Assembly (NCBI GenBank): GCA_944320495.1
Contig: CALUHR010000001.1
Span: 1 to 64,000, forward strand
Reading direction: 5' to 3'
Origin: Candidatus Methanomethylophilaceae archaeon
GTDB taxonomy: Archaea; Thermoplasmatota; Thermoplasmata; Methanomassiliicoccales; Methanomethylophilaceae
DNA length: 64,000 bases
In this document: positions 9,143 to 19,953 of the stretch, piece after piece
Numbering within the stretch: the first letter of the stretch is position 1
Layout: the number at the start of each line of letters is the position of its first letter
The notes under the pieces: model-generated
What the model saw: only the letters and a program-made list of their open reading frames with translations
The model's database searches: none
Told to the model about the DNA's origin: nothing
Made by a program: the position numbers and the translations under genes

Positions 9143-9781
9143 TCGCCGATCCCTGGATGCCAGCCTCCTCCCCGTCGAGTAGGCGTTCTCCAGGTCCTTC
9201 GGGAACTGCGTCCTCCTGACCTCGGCCTTGTGCTCCGCATCGAACCCTGCCGCCCTGTACTTCGAATAGTCGTCGAACTGCAGGGTGTCGCAGCAATGAT
9301 GGTGCTCCACCGTCCCTCCGAGCTTCATCAAAGGGAGCATGGTCCGCTCGTAGAGCTCGTCGTATCCGCGGTAGTCGGATGGGAGGTTCATCGTGAAGAA
9401 GAACGCGACGTCGGTGCGCTTGGGGTGTATTACCCGGGTCGCGTCGTCATAGGTCATCGTGACATATCCCAGACGCTCGAGGAAGTTCCTCATCATCCCG
9501 GTGACGTCACCGAAGTAGATCGGGGAGCCCAGCAGGAGGACGTCCGCATCGAGTGCCCCCTCGAGCACCGGTGTCAGACCGTCCCTGTGATAGCATCTGC
9601 AGTAGTCCGCGTTCCTCCTGCGACAGGCGAAGCAGCTGACGCAACCGGAGAAGTCCAGGTCCGCGAGATGGACCATCTCAGTATCCGCGCCCACGGATGC
9701 GGCGCCCTCGAGGGCCCTCTCCAGGAGCATATCGGTGTTCCAGCCCTTCCTCGGGCTTCCGTTGACGGCCATGACTTTCAT
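9143..9781 (-). CDS. NADPH-dependent FMN reductase / iron-sulfur flavoprotein-like protein 2
   Basis: A 212-residue flavodoxin-fold protein opening MKVMAVNGSPRKGWNTD, where SPRKGxNT is the FMN phosphate loop. CVSCFACRRRNADYCRC near residue 48 is the compact cysteine motif of iron-sulfur flavoproteins, and GSPIYFGDVTG near residue 88 is the second FMN loop. Its ATG lies nine bases after the CGA that ends flavoprotein 1. The first in-frame YGA is CGA at 9143-9145; in the standard code it would run to 9080 through a Ser/Pro-rich tail that looks non-coding. Confidence 0.8.
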
Positions 9782-9790
9782 AGCATCACA

Positions 9791-10333
9791 TCGGTGGCAG
9801 CTCTTCCCCATCTCGTATGCCTGCAGCATGAACGGAGTGCCAACCACGGTCCCCTTCTCGAAGACTCCGGTGGCCTCGACGGTCCCGCCTTCGACGGAAC
9901 CCTCCAGGCATTCCGCCAGGCCGCGCATGCAGTCGATGGCGCAGGAGGTGACATGGTCGTGGGTCTCGGCCCCGGCGGCGATGTAGTAGAACGTCTTGCC
10001 GCTGACGGCCTTCCAGCGGGCGTTGAACCTGTCGATGAGGGCCTTCAGCTGGGCGTCCACCGAGTAGAAGTACACCGGGCTGGCCAGCACGATTATGTCG
10101 GCGGCCTCCATCTTGGATATGATCTCGGGGACGTCGTCCCTGATGCAGCACTCTCCCCTGCCGTCCTTGCAGTGGTAGCAGGCGGTGCAGAAACCTATCC
10201 TCCTGTTCCTGAGGTTGATCTTCTCCACGTCATTGCCCGACTCAACTGCTCCGCGTACGAACTCGTCGCAGAGGAGGTCCGTGTTGCCTCCTTTGCGCGG
10301 GGACGCCGAAATCACAACTATCCTCTTGGACAT
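9791..10333 (-). CDS. NADPH-dependent FMN reductase / iron-sulfur flavoprotein-like protein 1
   Basis: A 180-residue flavodoxin-fold protein. It opens MSKRIVVISASPRKGGNTD (FMN phosphate loop), has CTACYHCKDGRGECCIRDD near residue 49 and ASPVYFYSVDAQLKALIDR near residue 84. GAGG precedes the ATG by about eight bases. The first in-frame YGA is CGA at 9791-9793, directly after SCH; the standard code fuses it to the next gene to give a 417-residue double protein. Two tandem separate genes fit the family's single-domain size better. Likely role: flavin-based two-electron transfer together with the rubredoxin and ferredoxin genes downstream. Confidence 0.8.
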
Positions 10334-10497
10334 GCCTGGTTCCTCTTGGTGTCCCGTATCGTCGGATGAGGGGATATCGGTTGCTGTGACTGCCGTCATG
10401 TCGCAGAATCTCGAACATACGCCTCGGTGATAGATGCGGGAGGATGCAAGGCGGATGGATATCCGCCTCATCCTGAGAAGGTGTGTTGGTGTTTGAT

Positions 10498-10525
10498 GAC
10501 CCGGACCCTGTGGAAGGTCCGGGTC
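10498..10525 (-). terminator. hairpin after the CorC-like gene
   Basis: GACCCGGACC at 10498-10507 pairs perfectly with GGTCCGGGTC at 10516-10525 around an 8-base loop, just past the TGA of the minus-strand CorC-like gene. Confidence 0.5.
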
Positions 10526-10533
10526 GGAGGGCC

Positions 10534-11790
10534 TCACTCCTCGGGAGGGGCCCTCTTGTCCATGACTCTGCACTCGTCGGCCATGTGGCCCTTGACGCTG
10601 ACGACGCTGAACTCGACGTCGTCCGCCATGACCCTGTCCCCGGTCGCCGGGGGCCTGCCGAGCCTGTGCATCAGGAATCCGGAGAGGGTGTTCTCCTCGT
10701 ATCCCTCGACGCTGAAGTCCCTCCCGAGGGCATCCATCAGATCATAGACGCTGGTGGCGCCGTTCACGGTGAAGGACCCGTCGGTGTTGGCGACGATGTC
10801 CTGGTGGATCTCGTCGCTCTCGTCCCAGATCTCTCCGACGAGTGCCTCGAGGACGTCCTCCAGGGTGATGATGCCTATGGTCCCGCCGTACGAGTCCAGG
10901 ACGACCGCCATGTGGGTCTTGGTCCTCTGGAAGTCGTTGAGCAGGTCGGATGCCCTGGTGGACTCCGGGACGTACTTGACCGTGGTCATGAGGTCCGTCA
11001 CGCCGCAGGGCATGCCCTTGCGCTTGGCGGTGAAGTACCTCTTGGCGGAGACCATGCCCACGATGTCGTCGATGGTGCCGTTGTACACGGGGTATCTGGA
11101 GAACTCCGTCTCCGTGACGAGGTCCGCGAGCTTCTCCGAGTCGGCATCCTTCGCGATGGCCACGATCTCGGTCCTGGGGACGCAGAGGTCGCCGACCATG
11201 ACGTCGTCGAACCTTATGGCGGACTTGATGAGCTCGCTCTCGCGGTCCTTCAGGACGCCGTCGTCCTCGCACTCGTCGATGAGGACCTCCAGCTCCTCGT
11301 CGCTCATGGCGGTGTTCTCGTCCTCGCCGATGGCCTTGGTGAGCTTGGTGAACAGCCAGGACACCGGGGAGAGGGCGCGAATCAGACCGTTGAACATGTT
11401 GGCGGTCTTGATGCACCACTTCTCGGGGCTCTTCTTGGCCACGGACTTGGGGATGATCTCGCAGAACGTCAGGGAGACCAGCGTCATCACGACGATGTTC
11501 ACCAGGCTTCCCAGGTCGCCGAACAGCGCGACGAACATGACCGTGGCGACGGTGCTCGAGGCGATGTTGACCACGTTCACACCGATTAGGTTGGTGGTGA
11601 GGAACTTGTCATAGTCCTCCAGCATCGTCAGCGCCTTCTCGGCCTTGGCGTTCCCATCGTTCGCCATCTTCTTGAGCCTGACACGGTTGGCGCCGGTGAA
11701 GGCCGTCTCCGTCAGGGAGAAGAAAGCGGAACAGATGACCAGTACAATGATGATTGAGGCGTAGATTATGGTCAGGCTGTCCATATCCAC
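10534..11790 (-). CDS. CNNM/CorC-HlyC family membrane protein with CBS pair
   Basis: A 418-residue protein. The N-terminal 150 residues are a DUF21 (CNNM transmembrane) domain with SAFFSLTETAFTGAN near residue 20 and a conserved GVNVVNIASS and EIIPKS segment. Residues about 195-310 form a CBS-domain pair (CVPRTEIVAI, VLDSYGGTIGIITLEDVLEALVGE), and the last 80 residues are the CorC/HlyC domain. Family members act in Mg2+ (or Na+-linked Mg2+) extrusion and sense nucleotides through the CBS pair. It ends with TGA and is followed by a strong hairpin. Confidence 0.88.
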   Translation of the reverse strand: MDMDSLTIIYASIIIVLVICSAFFSLTETAFTGANRVRLKKMANDGNAKAEKALTMLEDYDKFLTTNLIGVNVVNIASSTVATVMFVALFGDLGSLVNIVVMTLVSLTFCEIIPKSVAKKSPEKWCIKTANMFNGLIRALSPVSWLFTKLTKAIGEDENTAMSDEELEVLIDECEDDGVLKDRESELIKSAIRFDDVMVGDLCVPRTEIVAIAKDADSEKLADLVTETEFSRYPVYNGTIDDIVGMVSAKRYFTAKRKGMPCGVTDLMTTVKYVPESTRASDLLNDFQRTKTHMAVVLDSYGGTIGIITLEDVLEALVGEIWDESDEIHQDIVANTDGSFTVNGATSVYDLMDALGRDFSVEGYEENTLSGFLMHRLGRPPATGDRVMADDVEFSVVSVKGHMADECRVMDKRAPPEE

Positions 11791-11893
11791 GCACCGTTAT
11801 TGTCGGAATCAGATTCTGACATATGTTGTCGGTGGATTATCTATCGTTCCAACTATATGAATGTGTCTGATGACAGACACAGGGGGCTCGTAT

Positions 11894-13279
11894 TCAGTCC
11901 GAATGTGCGATATCGCTCATGTTCCCGTCCCCGAGCCTCCCGCGGAGCACCGAGAGGACGTACAGTCCGAACATCGCGACGATGCAGGTCCCGATGACCT
12001 CCCCCACGGTCACGCTCCACCAGATCCCGGTCAGGGTGGATCCTATCAGCACGCACACCGGGATACGGATGAAGTTGCGGAGGGAGGAGGCGAGCAGCGC
12101 CCACAGCCCCCTGCCGATGGACTGGAACATGCTGGATGTGAGGATCCCTATCGAGCAGAACGGCATCATCAGCAGTCCGATTCTGACGAAGCGGGTCATC
12201 TCCTCGGACAGGGCCACGGTGTCTCCGGAATACGTGAACAGGTAGACGAGCCAGGGGGCTGCGACCATGGCGACGGCGGCCAGGCACGCCATAGCCAGGA
12301 CGCTGTACTTCAGGCCGTACATGTACGTCGCCCTGATCTTCCTGTAGTTGCCCTGCCCGTACGCGGCCGCGCTTATGGGGACCAGGGCGGAACCGAAGGA
12401 TATGGACAGGATCATGACCAGGTCGAGTATCCTCCAGCCGGTCGTGTAGGTCGCCACTCCGTTGATGGGGTCCACGGCCTCGATCAGGATGTTCATTATC
12501 AGGGTGGAGATGGAGACGAGGATCATCTCGACGGATGCGGGTATGCCGACGCGGAGTATGTCCCAGTCGATGGCCCTGTCGAAGCGGAACCCCCTGAACG
12601 AGATCTTCACATAGGTGTCGCGGTGCATGTAGATGTAGACGGCCAGGAGGGACGCGACGACCATGCACAGGGCGCTGGCCACGGCGGCTCCCATGACGCC
12701 CATTCCGAGGCCGTAGATGAGCAGAGGGTCCATTACCATGTGGACGGCGACGCCGGCGATCTGGATGAGCATGGACATCTTCGCAGCGCCCTCGGACCTC
12801 AGCAGCGCGCTGAAGATGAAGCTCAGGAGATAGATCGGCGAGCAGACCATTATTGGGACGCCGTAGGCGAGGACCTCGTCGATGTACACGCCGGCACCGG
12901 CGGCCTCGAAGATCCCCTCCGGGAAGAGGGCGAAGACGATCGCGATGACGATTCCCACGAGCACCCCGATCACGAGCGTCTGGGATGCTACGCGTCCGGC
13001 ACCCTCCCTGTCCCCTATGCCGATGCGGCGCGCGATGGCCTGTGAAGCACCCACGCCGAGACCGTTCCCTATGCCGATGAGGATGAAGAAGAACGGGAAC
13101 ACCACGCCCGTGGCAGCGAGCGCGGCGGTCCCGACCCCGGACACCCATATGGCGTCGACGAGGTTGTTCAGGGACTGGACGAGCATGCCTATCGCTATGG
13201 GTACGACCATGGCGATGAGCGCCCTCTTCGGGTCGCCCAGGATGTTCCCCGTGTCCCTCGCTGGCTCGGTGTCGGTCAT
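11894..13279 (-). CDS. MATE family multidrug/sodium efflux transporter
   Basis: A 461-residue protein with about 12 hydrophobic segments in two similar halves. PKRALIAMVVPIAIGML near residue 17, NLVDAIWVSGVGTAALAATG near 44 and GIGNGLGVGASQAIARR near 72 are typical of MATE transporters, which expel cationic drugs or metabolites using Na+ or H+ gradients. It ends with TGA. It stands alone between CorC and TerB on the same strand. The substrate cannot be inferred. Confidence 0.9.
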   Translation of the reverse strand: MTDTEPARDTGNILGDPKRALIAMVVPIAIGMLVQSLNNLVDAIWVSGVGTAALAATGVVFPFFFILIGIGNGLGVGASQAIARRIGIGDREGAGRVASQTLVIGVLVGIVIAIVFALFPEGIFEAAGAGVYIDEVLAYGVPIMVCSPIYLLSFIFSALLRSEGAAKMSMLIQIAGVAVHMVMDPLLIYGLGMGVMGAAVASALCMVVASLLAVYIYMHRDTYVKISFRGFRFDRAIDWDILRVGIPASVEMILVSISTLIMNILIEAVDPINGVATYTTGWRILDLVMILSISFGSALVPISAAAYGQGNYRKIRATYMYGLKYSVLAMACLAAVAMVAAPWLVYLFTYSGDTVALSEEMTRFVRIGLLMMPFCSIGILTSSMFQSIGRGLWALLASSLRNFIRIPVCVLIGSTLTGIWWSVTVGEVIGTCIVAMFGLYVLSVLRGRLGDGNMSDIAHSD

Positions 13280-13346
13280 GAACCGGCCGTTGCGAGGTAT
13301 GATTTTAAGCTTATGGGTCTGAGGATGGTCCGGCAGGAGCCGCGGG

Positions 13347-13802
13347 TCACTCGATGAGGTTCCTGATCCAGTCCTTCTCCTCCTCGGTGACCTCGCCGTC
13401 GACGGCGCACACCATGAGGCAGAGGAGGACGATGTCGTCCTTGAGCTCGGGGCTGACCCTCCCGATGACGTCGATCATCTGGTCCATGGCCCTCTTGTAG
13501 TCCTTGGGCTTGTCCAGACCCTCGTCGTAGAACAGCCTCTGGGCGTCCTCGAAGGTCGTCTCCCTCTGCAGGATGAGGTCCAGGGACGGCTTCAGGAAGA
13601 GGTACTCCTTCTCCGTAAGTTCCCCGTCCGCCGCGACCGCGCAGAGTATGAAGTCCGCGAAAACGGAGACCCCGCTCAGACTGTCCTCCGTGATGCCGAT
13701 CAGCGCCTTGATGACGTCCGCGGACTTCTGGTTGACGATGTCGTTGAACGTGTCGTTGTCCATGTCCTCGAGTACCTGGCACAGGGCGTCGAAGTTGCTC
13801 AT
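13347..13802 (-). CDS. TerB-like acidic helical protein
   Basis: A 151-residue acidic, all-helical protein. Two related segments, AVAADGELTEKEYLFL near residue 53 and MVCAVDGEVTEEEKDWI near residue 130, match the D-G-x-hydrophobic-T/S-x-x-E pattern of TerB/DjlA-like domains, where the acidic residues can bind metal. Role unknown; TerB proteins are linked to stress and tellurite resistance or act as scaffolds. A T-rich TATTTAATATC stretch just upstream of the ATG (13818-13835 on the + strand) is the likely promoter. It ends with TGA. Confidence 0.65.
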   Translation of the reverse strand: MSNFDALCQVLEDMDNDTFNDIVNQKSADVIKALIGITEDSLSGVSVFADFILCAVAADGELTEKEYLFLKPSLDLILQRETTFEDAQRLFYDEGLDKPKDYKRAMDQMIDVIGRVSPELKDDIVLLCLMVCAVDGEVTEEEKDWIRNLIE

Positions 13803-13912
13803 GCTGACGGCGGAGATGTTTCATATTTAATATCTGTCCAAACGAAGCTTCGGTCTGCCACTAAGTGTCACGGAACCGCAGACCTCTTATCCGTGATGCC
13901 GTTCGGACGTCC

Positions 13913-14740
13913 ATGGCAGTCGCTCTCCGCATCATCAGGCTCACCCAGAGGATAGACGAGGGTGACTACGACGCTTATCTCCAGCTGAAAGCCCTGGCTA
14001 AGACCGATCCCGACGCCAGGCGCGTCCTCAAGACCGTCCGCGAACCCGCTAAGCCCGCATCCCGCACCGTTAAGGTCGCGCCGCAGCCCAAGGCGGATAC
14101 ACCTAAGCAGGTCGAGGAGAAGGCCAAGGGCGGCGACCAGGTCGCCATCGCGCAGCTCAGGAAGCGCGCCGAGTACGAGGACTCGGCCGCACAGAGCGCT
14201 CTGGGCATCGCCCTCATGAAGACGGATGCAGAGGAGGCGTGCAAATGGCTCATCCGCTCCTGGAAGGTACAGGAGTCCATGGACGCCCTCAGGAGGATGG
14301 CCGCATCCGGCGATGCGAAGGCCGCGGCCTTCGTGGAGGAGCATGCCGGCGACACCCCTTCGCCCAGGGCGAGGCGCGTGGCGGCGGAGGACCAGCCCGT
14401 AAGGGACGAGCTGGGCTACTACAAGCCGCCGACCCGTCACACGAAGCCGAGGATCGGCGACGTCTACCGCCTGAACGACGCGAAGCTCCAGACCGGGCAG
14501 AAGAACAGCATGGTGCTTATCAAGGAGATGAAGGGCGACTTCGTCACCACGTGGACGGTCACCCGCGAGCCCGGGAGGCACAAGGCCGTACTGCTGCTGG
14601 ACCCGTCACTGGCGGGATTCGCCAGCCCCAAAGTGTACGTCCTCACAGACGTGGACCGCGTCTTCAGGAAGGACAGCCTCGCGGAGTACCGCGGGAGCAT
14701 CAGCCCGAGGGACGTGAAGCAGTTCAACCTCTCGGCCTGA
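13913..14740 (+). CDS. unknown protein with helical repeats and a basic C-terminal domain
   Basis: A 275-residue protein I do not recognise. Residues 1-50 are helical. A Lys/Pro-rich linker follows (about 50-75). Residues about 78-140 resemble Sel1/TPR-like helical repeats (alternating Ala, Leu and short acidic turns). The last 100 residues begin GYYKPPTRHTKPRIGDVYRLND and look like a small beta-rich domain ending DVKQFNLSA. ATG at 13913 is preferred; a GTG 48 bases upstream is possible. It ends with TGA, followed by a GC-rich hairpin. Confidence 0.55.
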   Translation: MAVALRIIRLTQRIDEGDYDAYLQLKALAKTDPDARRVLKTVREPAKPASRTVKVAPQPKADTPKQVEEKAKGGDQVAIAQLRKRAEYEDSAAQSALGIALMKTDAEEACKWLIRSWKVQESMDALRRMAASGDAKAAAFVEEHAGDTPSPRARRVAAEDQPVRDELGYYKPPTRHTKPRIGDVYRLNDAKLQTGQKNSMVLIKEMKGDFVTTWTVTREPGRHKAVLLLDPSLAGFASPKVYVLTDVDRVFRKDSLAEYRGSISPRDVKQFNLSA

Positions 14741-14828
14741 AAGGGATCCCCGTCCTTCCGCTTCCTCTCGGAGGACGATCGGTCTGATTGAATAGGTCCC
14801 CGTCGGGACCGTCGTAGAATCATCAGGT

Positions 14829-14851
14829 GGGAGGGGAGGAGGCCCCCTCCC
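14829..14851. terminator. hairpin with T-run between convergent genes
   Basis: GGGAGGGG at 14829-14836 pairs with CCCCTCCC at 14844-14851, followed by GGGGTTTT. It lies between the unknown gene and the convergent glutamate dehydrogenase gene. Confidence 0.5.
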
Positions 14852-14862
14852 GGGGTTTTGGA

Positions 14863-16275
<1,413 letters not shown>

Positions 16276-16508
16276 AGCTTCGGTTCAAAACCGATATATT
16301 CGACATACATCTATTTAATTCTATACAATCAAAACATATATGCTAGGAATATTCTGAATTATAGATGTTTGAACATTTACAAAATGGCAAGCTTCCTGCT
16401 CGGATGAGCATCACTGGATGATAATCCGATCCACATGAGCATAACGTAGGGGATGTACGATACAAATGTCTGAAAGGACTCTGGGAAGGTCGGGGGCTCC
16501 CGCCACTG

Positions 16509-16651
16509 TCGGACCTTGTTGGCCTTGATGGCGCCTTCGGCCATGTCGAACTGCAGGTCGGCCATCATGAGGAGGTAGTCACGCCTCTCTTGCCGCAGGG
16601 GACCACACCGTAAGTGCGGGGGCCATCACTGGAATCGTGGATCTCGTGGCA
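16509..16651 (-). pseudogene. degenerate C-terminal gene remnant
   Basis: On the minus strand one frame reads RTYGVVPCGKRG and, after a one-base shift near 16583, the next reads RDYLLMMADLQFDMAEGAIK and ends KANKV at CGA (16509-16511). The two pieces together look like the C-terminal 45 residues of a protein, without start or body. I do not recognise the family. The next frame beyond the CGA shows no protein-like pattern, again consistent with CGA as the stop. It may be a decayed mobile-element gene. Confidence 0.3.
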
Positions 16652-16714
16652 TCCCTGATGTTTTTACGTCCCGCGGTTCCCAGGTGGTGGAGAAAGGATC
16701 GAAACGGTTTCGGA

Positions 16715-16737
16715 CGGGGGCGGGATGTCCGCCCCCG
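16715..16737 (-). terminator. carB terminator hairpin
   Basis: CGGGGGCGG at 16715-16723 pairs with CCGCCCCCG at 16729-16737 around a 5-base loop, immediately after the carB stop in the direction of transcription. Confidence 0.5.
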
Positions 16738-16743
16738 CCGTAA

Positions 16744-19700
16744 TCAGTTGACCAGGTTGTGGAACTCCTTCATGCTCCTGACGCTGAGCTTCTCGGAGCG
16801 GGCGACCTTGATCGATCCCACCGCCATCTCCGCGCCGGGCACGGTGGTGACGTACGGGATCTCCAGCTCGACCGCGAGCCTGCGCATGGTGTATCCGTCG
16901 CGGACGGCGCCGGACTTGAGCGAGGGGGTGTTGATGATCAGGTTGATGTCGCCGTCCCTCATCAGTCCGACCGCGTTGGGCTTCTGGTTCTCGTCGAGCC
17001 TGAACACGGGGACGGTCTCCACGCCGTGCTCCCTCAGGAACGTGGACGTCCCCTTGGTGGCGTATATGGTGAATCCCATCTCCTTGAGGTCCCTGGCCAC
17101 CTGGACGATCCTGGGCTTGTCCTGGTCGTTGACGGTGATGTAGACGCCGCCCTCGGTCGGGAGCTTGTTGCCCGCGGCCACCTGGGCCTTGTAGCAGGCC
17201 GTGTGGAAGTCCTCGTCGATTCCCATGACCTCCCCGGTGGACTTCATCTCCGGCGTGAGGATGGAGTCGACGCCGGGCAGCTTGAGGAACGGGAAGACGG
17301 ACTCCTTGACGGCGTAGTGGTCGATGGACCTGTATCCCTTGAGGCCGAAGTCCTTCAGGGTCTTGCCGAGCATGACCTTGACGCCCACCTTGGCGAGCGG
17401 TATTCCGGTGGCCTTGGAGATGAAGGGGACGGTCCTGGACGCGCGGGGGTTGGCCTCGATCATGTAGATCTCGTCGTCCTTCACCGCGAGCTGGAGGTTC
17501 ATCAGTCCCTTGATGTGCAGGGCGAGGGCGACCTTGTCCGCGATGGCGACGATCTCCTCGATCACCTTGGGCTTCAGGGTGAACGGCGGGAGGACCATGG
17601 TGGCGTCCCCGGAGTGGCATCCGGCGTACTCCACGTGCTCCATGATGCCGCCGACGTACACGTCGGTGCCGTCGCAGACGCAGTCCACGTCGATCTCGGT
17701 GGCCTCGGTGAGGTACTTGTCGATGAGGATCGGGTGGTTCCTGGAGACCTTCACGGCGGTGTCGACGTAGGTCTTCAGCTCCTCGGTGGAGTAGACGATC
17801 TCCATCGCCCTGCCTCCGAGGACGTAGGACGGGCGCACGAGGACGGGGTATCCGATGTCCTCGGCGATGGCCTTGGCCTCCTCGAAGGAATACCCGGTCC
17901 CGGACTTCGGCTGCTTGATGCCGAGCTCGTCCATGAGCTTGGAGAACCTGCGGCGGTCCTCGGCGACGTCCATGTCGTCGGGGGTGGTGCCCAGGATCCT
18001 CGTCTTCGTGCCCTTCAGGGACCTCTCCAGGTCCACGGCGAGGTTGACGGAGGTCTGTCCGCCGTACTGGCAGATGACGCCGTCGGCGTCCTCGGACTCG
18101 ATGACGTTCAGCACGTCCTCCAGGGTCAGGGGCTCGAAGTAGAGCCTGTCGGAGATGTCGTAGTCGGTGGAAACGGTCTCGGGGTTGTTGTTGATGATGA
18201 CGGCGTCGACCCCCTCCTCCTGCAGCGCCATGACTCCGTGGACGCAGCAGTAGTCGAACTCGATCCCCTGTCCGATCCTGATGGGTCCGCCTCCGACGAT
18301 GACGACCTTCTTCTTGCCCTCCTCGGGCTTGGCCTCGGACCTGTGGCCGTAGGTTGAGTAGAAGTAGGGGGTCTGCGCCTCGAACTCGGCGGCGCAAGTG
18401 TCGACCATCTTGTAGACGGGGACGATGTCCTCGGACTTGCGCATGGCGCGCACGTCCTGCTGGTGGATGCCGCAGATGTCCGCGATGGTCTCGTCGGAGA
18501 ATCCCATCCTCTTGGCCTCCCTGAGAACCTCGGGGGTGAGCCCCTCGGCGAGGCGCTTCTCCATCTTGACGACGTTGAGCAGCTTCCTGACGAAGAAGAT
18601 GTCCCATTTGGCGAGATCGGCGACCTCCTCGGGGCTCCATCCCTTCCTGAGGGCCTCTGCCATGACGAAGATGCGCTTGTCGGTGGCGTTGACCAGCTCC
18701 TCGCGGATCTCGTCGTCGGTGACCTCGACGCGGTCGAGTCCCTTGACACCGATCTCCAGGGACCTGAGTCCCTTGAGCAGGGCCTCCTCGAAGGTCCTGC
18801 CGATGGACATGACCTCCCCGGTGGACTTCATCTGGGTGCCGAGGTGGCGGTCGACGGTGCGGAACTTGTCGAAGGGCCAGCGCGGGATCTTGATGACCAC
18901 GTAGTCGATGGACGGCTCGAACGCCGCGCAGGTGGTGCCGGTGATCCTGTTGGGGATCTCGTCGAGGGTGTATCCGACGGCGATCTTGGTGGCGACCCTG
19001 GCGATCGGGTATCCGGTCGCCTTGGAGGCGAGGGCGGAGGACCTGGACACACGGGGGTTGACCTCGATGAGCCTGTAGTCCCCGTTGGCGGGGTTGAACG
19101 CGAACTGGACGTTGCATCCTCCCTCGATGTTGAGGGCGCGGATGACCTTGAGGGCGGCGGTCCTGAGGCGCTGGTGGTCGGTGTCGGAGAGGGTCAGGCA
19201 GGGCGCGACGACGATGGACTCGCCGGTGTGGATGCCCATGGCGTCCAGGTTCTCCATGTTGCAGATGATGATGCAGTTGTCGTTGGAGTCCCTCATGACC
19301 TCGTACTCGTACTCCTTCCATCCGAGGACGGACTCCTCGATGAGGACCTGGTGGATCCTGGAGTAGGCGAGTCCGCGGGCGCAGATCTCCTCCAGCTCCT
19401 CCTCGTTGTGGGCGATTCCTCCGCCGGTGCCTCCCAGGGTGTAGGCGGGGCGCACGAGGACGGGGTATCTGCCGATGATCTTGACGGCCTCCTTGGCCTC
19501 CTCGATGGTGTTGACCGAGCGGGAGACGGGGACGGGCTCCCCGATCCTCTCCATGGTCTCCTTGAACAGCTCCCTGTCCTCGGACATGGCGATTGCATCG
19601 GGCTGGGTCCCAACGAGGGAGCATCCGAGCCTCTCGAGCTCTCCGGAGTCGGCGAGCTCCGAGCAGATGTTCAGGGCGGTCTGGCCGCCCATTCCGGACA

Positions 19701-19953
19701 GCACGCCGTCGACCCCCTCCCTCTCTATGATCTTGGCGATGTTGGCGGCCTCGAGCGGCTCGATGTAGACGCTGTCGGCGGTGTCGGTGTCGGTCTGGAT
19801 GGTGGCGGGGTTCGAGTTGACCAGGACGGTTCTGTACCCCTCCTCCTTCAGGGAGCGGCAGGCCTGCGTTCCGGAGAAGTCGAACTCGGCGGCCTGGCCG
19901 ATGACGATGGGTCCGGACCCGATCACCATGAGCTTCTTGTAATCCTTCCTCAT
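16744..19953 (-). CDS. carB: carbamoyl-phosphate synthase large subunit
   Basis: A 1069-residue enzyme that makes carbamoyl phosphate from bicarbonate, ATP and ammonia delivered by CarA, for arginine and pyrimidine synthesis. It has the two homologous ATP-grasp halves (MVIGSGPIVIGQAAEFDFSG at residue 9 and VIVGGGPIRIGQGIEFDYC near 550; YPVLVRPAYTLGGTGGG near 165 and YPVLVRPSYVLGG near 705) and the C-terminal MGS-like regulatory domain (about 930-1060). Its ATG overlaps the carA stop. It ends with TGA. By eye all 1069 codons lack CGA although Arg is abundant, which is strong support for the code proposal. Confidence 0.97.
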   Translation of the reverse strand: MRKDYKKLMVIGSGPIVIGQAAEFDFSGTQACRSLKEEGYRTVLVNSNPATIQTDTDTADSVYIEPLEAANIAKIIEREGVDGVLSGMGGQTALNICSELADSGELERLGCSLVGTQPDAIAMSEDRELFKETMERIGEPVPVSRSVNTIEEAKEAVKIIGRYPVLVRPAYTLGGTGGGIAHNEEELEEICARGLAYSRIHQVLIEESVLGWKEYEYEVMRDSNDNCIIICNMENLDAMGIHTGESIVVAPCLTLSDTDHQRLRTAALKVIRALNIEGGCNVQFAFNPANGDYRLIEVNPRVSRSSALASKATGYPIARVATKIAVGYTLDEIPNRITGTTCAAFEPSIDYVVIKIPRWPFDKFRTVDRHLGTQMKSTGEVMSIGRTFEEALLKGLRSLEIGVKGLDRVEVTDDEIREELVNATDKRIFVMAEALRKGWSPEEVADLAKWDIFFVRKLLNVVKMEKRLAEGLTPEVLREAKRMGFSDETIADICGIHQQDVRAMRKSEDIVPVYKMVDTCAAEFEAQTPYFYSTYGHRSEAKPEEGKKKVVIVGGGPIRIGQGIEFDYCCVHGVMALQEEGVDAVIINNNPETVSTDYDISDRLYFEPLTLEDVLNVIESEDADGVICQYGGQTSVNLAVDLERSLKGTKTRILGTTPDDMDVAEDRRRFSKLMDELGIKQPKSGTGYSFEEAKAIAEDIGYPVLVRPSYVLGGRAMEIVYSTEELKTYVDTAVKVSRNHPILIDKYLTEATEIDVDCVCDGTDVYVGGIMEHVEYAGCHSGDATMVLPPFTLKPKVIEEIVAIADKVALALHIKGLMNLQLAVKDDEIYMIEANPRASRTVPFISKATGIPLAKVGVKVMLGKTLKDFGLKGYRSIDHYAVKESVFPFLKLPGVDSILTPEMKSTGEVMGIDEDFHTACYKAQVAAGNKLPTEGGVYITVNDQDKPRIVQVARDLKEMGFTIYATKGTSTFLREHGVETVPVFRLDENQKPNAVGLMRDGDINLIINTPSLKSGAVRDGYTMRRLAVELEIPYVTTVPGAEMAVGSIKVARSEKLSVRSMKEFHNLVN

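Larger units (their letters stand above)
16276..16743. other. intergenic stretch between gdhA and carB: AT-rich patch, gene remnant, terminator
   Basis: The left part (to about 16385) is strongly AT-rich with several TATA-like runs and no gene. The middle (about 16509-16651) holds a degenerate coding remnant on the minus strand, listed separately. The right end holds the carB terminator hairpin. No RNA gene was recognised. Confidence 0.5.

Noticed and set aside
9080..10333. A natural double-flavoprotein fusion
   Set aside because: Each half is a complete single-domain family member, CGA sits exactly between them, and the second half also ends in CGA at its expected end.
13865..13912. GTG start 48 bases upstream for the unknown gene at 13913
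   Set aside because: The extra residues look non-conserved and overlap the probable promoter; ATG at 13913 is a better start, though not certain.
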